DNA of 64,000 nt from Microglena sp. YARC (Eukaryota > Chlorophyta > Chlorophyceae > Chlamydomonadales > Chlamydomonadaceae): the NCBI GenBank assembly GCA_022414725.1, contig CM039465.1, forward strand, positions 5,084,688-5,148,687, in the 5' to 3' direction. Every line of letters begins with the position of its first letter. Positions within the stretch are counted from its first letter, which is position 1. A program made the translations under genes and the position numbers. The notes beneath the pieces were generated by a model. It did no database searches. It was given only the letters and a program-made list of their open reading frames with translations, and was not told the origin of the DNA. Of the stretch, positions 58,733 to 64,000 are shown one piece after another.

Positions 58733-59290
58733 GCGTACTGTTTATTTATTTTTTTACTGAGTTGCAGCTCACACTTACTGTACCTATCACACCTGGTGCA
58801 CCTTTCACATGCATTAAATATAACGTGTATACCGGTATATCAAGTACATGATATACGGGACCGGCATATCATATGATGTTGACCACGTATGTACAAACTG
58901 CATAATATGATTTTGTACATACGTGGTAACTTTAGCCTAGTCAGACTGCAGGTATCATATGATATTATATTGCCGTTCCCTAATTATAAATTGTGCGTAT
59001 ATCAATGTATATGTATACCAATATATACCAAAATAATGAAAACGGCAAATAAATAATTGATATTAATTCTGACTGGAACCAAATCTGCAGTGTCGCTTTT
59101 GAGTCCCTTGCACTGTCAATAGAAGGGTCACAGCAACTCCAACTCAATGAAATAAAGTCTTTTAACTGTCCAATCCGCTTAGTGCACTCCCTGCTATCCG
59201 TGGGTATCGCACGGGGGGACTCGGAATCCACAGACAGTGAGCAGCCCAGAGTTGGCTGAAGAACCATGTAACAATTCAAATTCAACTCAA

Positions 59291-59418
59291 AATCAGGCAG
59301 GGGCAAAATATTCATACGAAACGCGCTACTCATGCTCTCGAGTGTACGCTGCACATCTCTCCATCCCTCTTTTTTCTCTCCAAGCAGCTCCAAGGCTTGT
59401 ATAATAGCCCTTGCACGT
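59291..59418 (-). CDS. Orphan exon of an unrecognised gene
   Basis: On the minus strand, after ACGTGCAAG, an open frame encodes about 40 residues of gene-like composition (IIQALELLGEKKEGWRD, then VQRTLESMSSAFRM). It then runs without a stop into a short interspersed repeat. The putative acceptor edge (GTGCAAGGGCTATT) is repeated at about 59505-59580, 59800 and 59910-59930, the same edge-duplication signature as the known genes. I do not recognise the protein. It could be the remnant or last exon of a gene between the F-box and PP2C genes. Confidence 0.35.
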
Positions 59419-60090
59419 AGGTAACCCAAACCCAAGCCAAGCCAATGGTCCGGACCACGTAGCTAAACCAAACCAAGGCTACTGAAACCTGCACGAAGTG
59501 CTAATAATAGCACTTGCACAATAGCCCTTGCACGTAGCGCTTATACCTCTCTCAAGGGCTTGCACAATAGCCCTTGCACGTACCTAAACAAAACCCAAGC
59601 CAAGTCAATGGTCCAGACCACGTAGCTAAACCAAACCCAAGCCAAGTCAATGGTCCAGACCACGTAGCTAAACCAAACCCAAGCCAAGTCAATGGTCCAG
59701 ACCACGTAGCTAAACCAAACCCAAGCCAAGTCAATGGTCCAGACCACGTAACTGAACCAAACCAAGACTACTCAAAACTACACATAGTGCTAATAATAGC
59801 CCATGCACATCGCTCTTTTAACAGCACTTGCATCTGCAGGCTACTTGGTTGTACTGATTCTGGTTGAAATCTCTCTCTCTCTCTCTCTCTCTCTCCAGGT
59901 CTATCAAAATAGCCCTTGCATGCGGCGCTAATAATAGCTTTTGCCTCCTCATATCCCCTGCAGGCTGCTTGGTTGTCCTTCGTTGTACTAGGTTGTACAG
60001 TTTCTGGTTGAAAACTCTCATCCCCCAAAACTGTTTCTGGTAGAAATATCAAAAAACTGTTTCTGGTTGAAATTTCACCCGAAAACACAC
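59419..60090. repeat. 42-bp tandem repeat and copies of the orphan exon edge
   Basis: A 42-bp unit (CCAAGCCAAGTCAATGGTCC, then AGACCACGTAGCTAAACC) repeats four to five times at about 59588-59760. Around it TAGCCCTTGCACGTAG-like pieces recur. A short (CT)n tract is at 59869-59895 and GTTTCTGGTTGAAA repeats lie at 59990-60080. Confidence 0.85.
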
Positions 60091-60394
60091 ACCCAAATAA
60101 TTATAGCAACGGGTCAACTGCCATAGTAGCAGTTGACACACTGAGATGTATGGGATCAGTGAGTTTCACTGCACAAAAAATAGGGGGTCGATGGCATCCT
60201 TTTCTGCACCCTTGCGGCACTAGAATCACCCCATGTGCTTTTTAAGCCCAATAAAAAGGTGCCAAAGGCCTCCCAAATTTGAAGTGTTTGTTGCATGGTC
60301 ACAAGCGCATTCGTTTCCACACACAGTGGCCCATGTTGCGCTCGCTGACAAAATGTTCTGCACATGGTGTCGACTTAGAATCCTAATAAGTACG

Positions 60395-60770
60395 CATCCA
60401 TGTGTTCATCTCTGGATGAGCTTTCTTGCACTGCGAGCCCTTTGTGGAAGCCATAGAATGTGGCAGCGGCAGGGTGTGCACATGCTGCAAATGCAGATGC
60501 AGAATCCTAATGCATTTGCATCCTAATAAGTACGCATCCATGTGTTCATCTCTGGATGAGCTTTCTTGCACTGCGAGCCCTTTGCGGAAGCCATAGAATG
60601 TGGCAGCGGCAGGGTGTGCACATGCTGCGTATGCCAACACAGAATCCTAATGGGTTTGTATGCTAATGAGCACATGTCCATGTATTCATCCCTGGATGTG
60701 CCTTCTCGCACTGCGAGCCCTTTGTGGGAGCCATATTACACGTTCTGCACACGGTGTGTACGCTAACTAG
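60395..60770 (-). repeat. Three copies of the end of the PP2C terminal exon
   Basis: Units of about 140 bp on the minus strand repeat the last ~100 bp of the terminal exon (CACACCCTGCCNCTGCCACA through GATGAATACATGGA) downstream of the real stop. They are shifted in frame and non-coding. Confidence 0.9.
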
Positions 60771-60779
60771 GCATCCTAA

Positions 60780-63255
60780 TCAGTACGTATCCATGTATTC
60801 ATCTCGGGAAGGGCCCTCTTGCACTGCAAGGCCTTTGCGGGAGCCAAAGAATGTGGCAGTGGCAGGGTGTGCCATGACACCTTCACCAAACACCTTCTCC
60901 AAAGTGCTGACCGGCTTGAGGAAGGCGATGACAGCAGTGACGTTGTCGTTACCACCTGGGGAGGGGTGGTGGTGGTGATGGTGGTGGGGGGGGGGGGGGG
61001 GACAGGATAGGAGAGAGGGCTGGTTTGAGGTTGCATGACATAGGTCAGGTGTGAGGCTGCAAACCGGCTTGAGGAAGGCGATGATGGCGGTGACGTTCAC
61101 CAATCCATCGATCCATCCACCCACCCACCAATCCATCTATCTATCCACCCACCAATCCATCTCTCAACTCTTTGCAGGAACTCCATAACCACCCGTATTG
61201 CAGCAAGTCGTTGACCAAATGCTCTCAAATTTGAATCACATGTGGATGGTGAAGCATGCTGTTCCTCTCCATCCTCATCAACCCATCTATCCATCCATAT
61301 ACCCACCCACCAATCCATTTATCTACCCACCAATCCATCTATCTATCCGTCTCTCACCTCTTGACAGAGACTCTATCACCACCCTCTCCGCAGCAAGTTC
61401 AGTTCAGTGCAGCAGCAATTTGGGTCAAAACGGGGTCAAAAGTAGCGATTCGCTATGTATAGCGGAAAACAATCCCTGGTCTCTTACCTCTTGACAGGGA
61501 CTCCATCACCACCCTCTTTGCAGCCAGGTCAGGATGCTTCACGGTGTCCATGACCAAGCCAACAGCCTCTTGGCTCCCCACCTCGTCCCACAAGCCATCT
61601 GAGGCCAACAGGAGGAACAAGTCCTCTCCAGACAACTCTGTCTCGGTCACTTCAGGCTCACTGATGACACCCGCACCCTTGACGTCGAAATCACCCAGGC
61701 AGCGAGATACCTACATGTGGATGGCAGGGTAACAGGCTTAAAAAACAGTACACTGATGACACCCGCACCCTTGACGTCGAAATCACCCAGGCAGCGAGAT
61801 ACCTAAACGTGGATGGCAGGGTAACAGGCTTATAAACCAATCCATGACTATGTATGAGTCGTATACCAATACACTGGTGACAGCAGCACCCTTGACGTCA
61901 TAATCACCCAGGCAGCGAGATACCTACATGTGGATGGCAGGGTAACAGGCTTAAAAACAAATCCATGACTATGTATGAGTCATATACCAATACACTGGTG
62001 ACACCAGCACCCTTGACGTCAAAATCACCCAAGCAGCGAGATACCTACATGTGGATGGCAGGGTAACAGGCTTATAAACCAATCCATGACTATGTATGAG
62101 TCGTATACCAATACACTGGTGACAGCAGCACCCTTGACGTCAAAATCACCCAAGCAGCGAGATACTTACATGTGGATGGCAGGGTAACAGGCTTATAAAC
62201 AAATCCATGACTATGTATGAGTCGTATACCAATACACTGGTGACAGCAGCACCCTTGACGTCAAAATCACCCAAGCAGCGAGATACTTACATGTGGATGG
62301 CAGGGTAACAGGCTTATAAACAAATCTATGACTATGTATGAGTCGTATACCAATACACTGGTGGACAGCAGCACCTTGACTTCAAAAATCACCGAGGCAG
62401 CGAGATACCAACAGTCACATTGAGTTACAAAACATCACATTAATTTAAAAAGTCACCAAGGCAGCGAGGTACCAACAGGTGGGTTGCAGATGATGTGTTT
62501 TTAGGAATTCACACTCATATACCAATTAACGGGTAACTCCCGCACCCTTGACGGCGACATCGCCCAAGCAACGAGATACCTTCAGGTGGGTTGCAGGCAA
62601 TGTAAGGAGGGTTGCAGAAAATGCGTTTTTAGGAATTCACACTCAAATACCAATTAACGGGTAACTCCCGCACCCTTGACGGCGACATTGCCCAAGCAAC
62701 GAGACAACTGCATGTGGGTTGCAGGTAATGTGAGGAGGGTTGCAGATTATGTGATCTTCGGAATTCACACTCATATATCCATACATTAGTGACACCCGCA
62801 CCCTTGATGTCAAAATCACCCAAGCAGCGAGATACCTACAGACGGACAGCATGGTAATATGCTTAAAACAAACTTGGTGAATATACACGAGTCATATACC
62901 AATACACTAGTGACTCCCACACCCTCGAGGTCAAAGTCGCCCAGGCAGCAAGATACAAACAGGGCAATATTACATGAAATTACATTAAACAGTCACATTA
63001 AAACCCATAATCATCCCCACCATCCTCATGTTCATCATCATCCCCATCACCACCATCCCCATCCATTATCATCATCATCAAGTACGATGAAGCACACCTG
63101 CAGTCCAGATTTCCCAATCCTCCAGCTACCATGCATCCATGCAACACTGCCACCGCTGGCAAGAATACGCTCACGCTCGTCACCTAGGGAGGCTGTGTGG
63201 TCCCGGCTTAATTCCTTGGCAGTGCGGCCTTGGCACAAAACTGCGCGGCAGTCGC
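60780..63255 (-). CDS. PP2C-type Ser/Thr phosphatase, last three exons; 5' part beyond the window
   Basis: Exons 63098-63255, 61488-61710 and 60780-60955 join in phase (G|GC, Q|V, G|GT). They encode about 185 residues of the C-terminal half of a PPM/PP2C metal-dependent phosphatase, which removes phosphate from Ser/Thr using two Mn/Mg ions. Motifs in order are GDCRAVLC, LSRDHTA, ERERILASGG, LQVSRCLGDFDVKGAG, the metal-binding SDGLWDE and GGNDNVTAVIAFLKPV, followed by a 40-residue tail ending at TGA (60780-60782). The DGHGG motif expected in the N-terminal half is not in the window. All three exons have duplicated edges. The gene converges on the F-box gene. Substrate and subclass cannot be told from this part. 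Confidence 0.92.
60956..61487 (-). repeat. PP2C last intron: edge copies from both sides plus a foreign exon fragment
   Basis: The terminal-exon acceptor edge is copied at about 61060-61100 (GTGACGTTCACC replaces the original). The donor edge of the 61488-61710 exon is copied at about 61155-61200 and 61350-61395. At about 61235-61290 lies an inverted fragment matching F-box exon 7. CCATCCATC repeats fill the gaps. Confidence 0.85.
61711..62970 (-). repeat. About 11 tandem copies of a PP2C exon acceptor edge
   Basis: The first ~50 bp of exon 61488-61710 (TCTCGCTGCCTGGGTGATTT, then GACGTCAAGGGTG) with the TAG acceptor recurs in units of about 100-135 bp from 61750 to 62960. The spacers carry TACAATGACTCGTAT-like text. 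Some acceptors are intact (GTAG/GTATCTCG); others are mutated (GTAA/GTATCTCG). Confidence 0.94.
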
Positions 63256-63800
63256 CTGCGAGATGGTCACAAAATTAATCAATTAATCGACCAAGAAGCA
63301 ACGTAATCAATCAATACGTTTACCATAAACAGGCACAAACTGTGCAGCAATTGCCTGCGAGATAGGCACAAAATCACATAAGCAAACAAATATCCAGCCA
63401 TAAAAAGGAACAAAACTGCGCAGCAGTCGCCTGTGAGATGGTAACATAATAAAACGATTAATCGACCAAGAAGCAACGTAATGAATCAATACGTTTTACC
63501 ATAAAAAGGCACAATACTGTGCAGCAGTTGCCTGCAAGATGTGCACAAAATCAAATGTAATAAATGAAGAAGTCGACCATAAAAAGCACAATACTGTGAA
63601 GCAATTGCCAGCAAGATGGGCACAAAATCAAGCAATTAATCGATCAAGGAGCAACCATAAAAAGGCACAATACTGCGGGCAATCGCCTGTAAGATGAGCA
63701 AAATATCAAATGTAATAAATCAAGAAGTCAACAATAAAAAATGCACAAACAGCGTGGCAAACCCCTGCAAGATGGGCACAAAATCACACATGTAATCACC
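63256..63800 (-). repeat. Tandem copies of the acceptor edge of PP2C exon 63098-63255
   Basis: CATCTCGCAG/GCGACTGCCGCGCAGTTTTG in the real exon is copied at about 63345, 63414, 63517, 63592, 63675 and 63755, in units of about 70-100 bp. Sequence divergence rises away from the exon. Confidence 0.9.
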
Positions 63801-63829
63801 CAGCAGAGAAACAGTAGGTATGTGTGTCA

Positions 63830-63985
63830 CAGTCCAGGGCTAGCCAGATCGGCTGAGGGGACTTGCTCAACCTTAAAAACAGTTCAGGCATTTTTTTAAA
63901 CAAGCACTGATGAAATGAACTCGAACAAATGTTAAACAACGGGGGGCTGGAGTTCGTGCTATGCAGAAATGGAAGCTATTATTAT
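63830..63985 (-). repeat. (ACATAC)-family short interspersed repeat
   Basis: A reverse copy with CACAGTCCAGGGCTAGCCAG, GGGACTTGCTCAACC and AGTTCGTGCTATGCAG matches 8430, 9735 and 34620. It lies in the next PP2C intron at the window edge. Confidence 0.75.
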
Positions 63986-64000
63986 TATCTAGGCTTAAAG

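Larger units (their letters stand above)
56940..59290. other. 3' flank of the F-box gene and intergenic repeats
   Basis: S3 lies at about 57310-57545, MITE-2 at 57772-57965, S2 at about 58480-58545, SINE type B (plus) at about 58546-58732, MITE-1 at 58856-58982, and a short interspersed repeat (GGGTATCGCACGGGGGGACT) at about 59185-59290. CTACGT.TC-type short repeats follow the stop at 56970-57060. No gene was recognised. Confidence 0.65.

Noticed and set aside
60383..60711. Separate small genes ending in MNTWMRTY
   Set aside because: They are frame-shifted tandem copies of the PP2C terminal exon end.

Overview
This window is nuclear DNA from a eukaryote, most likely a flagellated green alga. 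The genes are split by canonical GT-AG introns. Three of them are a RABL2 GTPase, a CFAP418 homologue (both ciliary) and an FBXO31-type F-box protein. An interstitial block of plant-type telomere repeat (CCCTAAA) lies at 41807-41845. The intron- and repeat-swollen layout would suit a prasinophyte such as Cymbomonas, but that name is a guess and not shown by the sequence.

Layout. 1-7640: a decayed copia-type gag on the minus strand, interrupted by a younger Ty1/copia LTR retrotransposon (1948-7393, 5-bp target duplication ACGGG). 7640-11585: intergenic repeats, a perfect 90-bp palindrome, and a tandem array carrying MITEs. 11586-12008: a small membrane-anchored coiled-coil protein (minus). 14750-26026: RABL2 (minus, 7 exons, 232 aa). 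26492-30610: CFAP418 (plus, 2 exons, 258 aa), head-to-head with RABL2 across 465 bp. 30811-35461: intergenic MITEs and SINEs. 35462-56939: the FBXO31-like F-box gene (plus, 9 exons, 413 aa, about 94% intron). 56940-60779: repeats and one orphan exon. 60780-63255 and beyond the right edge: the 3' part of a PP2C phosphatase gene (minus). I assembled exon structures by hand. In every complete gene the junction phases agree and the summed coding length is a multiple of three.

The main result is a recurrent architecture. Nearly every exon in all four genes is flanked by serial tandem copies of its own edge: 20-100 bp of exon, the splice site and some intron, repeated 2 to about 11 times in the neighbouring intron. 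The ends of two terminal exons are copied beyond their stop codons in the same way. Most intron length comes from these arrays, hAT-type MITEs, short interspersed repeats, poly-G/C tracts and microsatellites. Introns here are therefore lined with decoy splice sites, while one intact exon body is kept. The proteins themselves look ordinary and functional: ciliary trafficking (RABL2, CFAP418), SCF ubiquitin ligase targeting (F-box) and protein dephosphorylation (PP2C).
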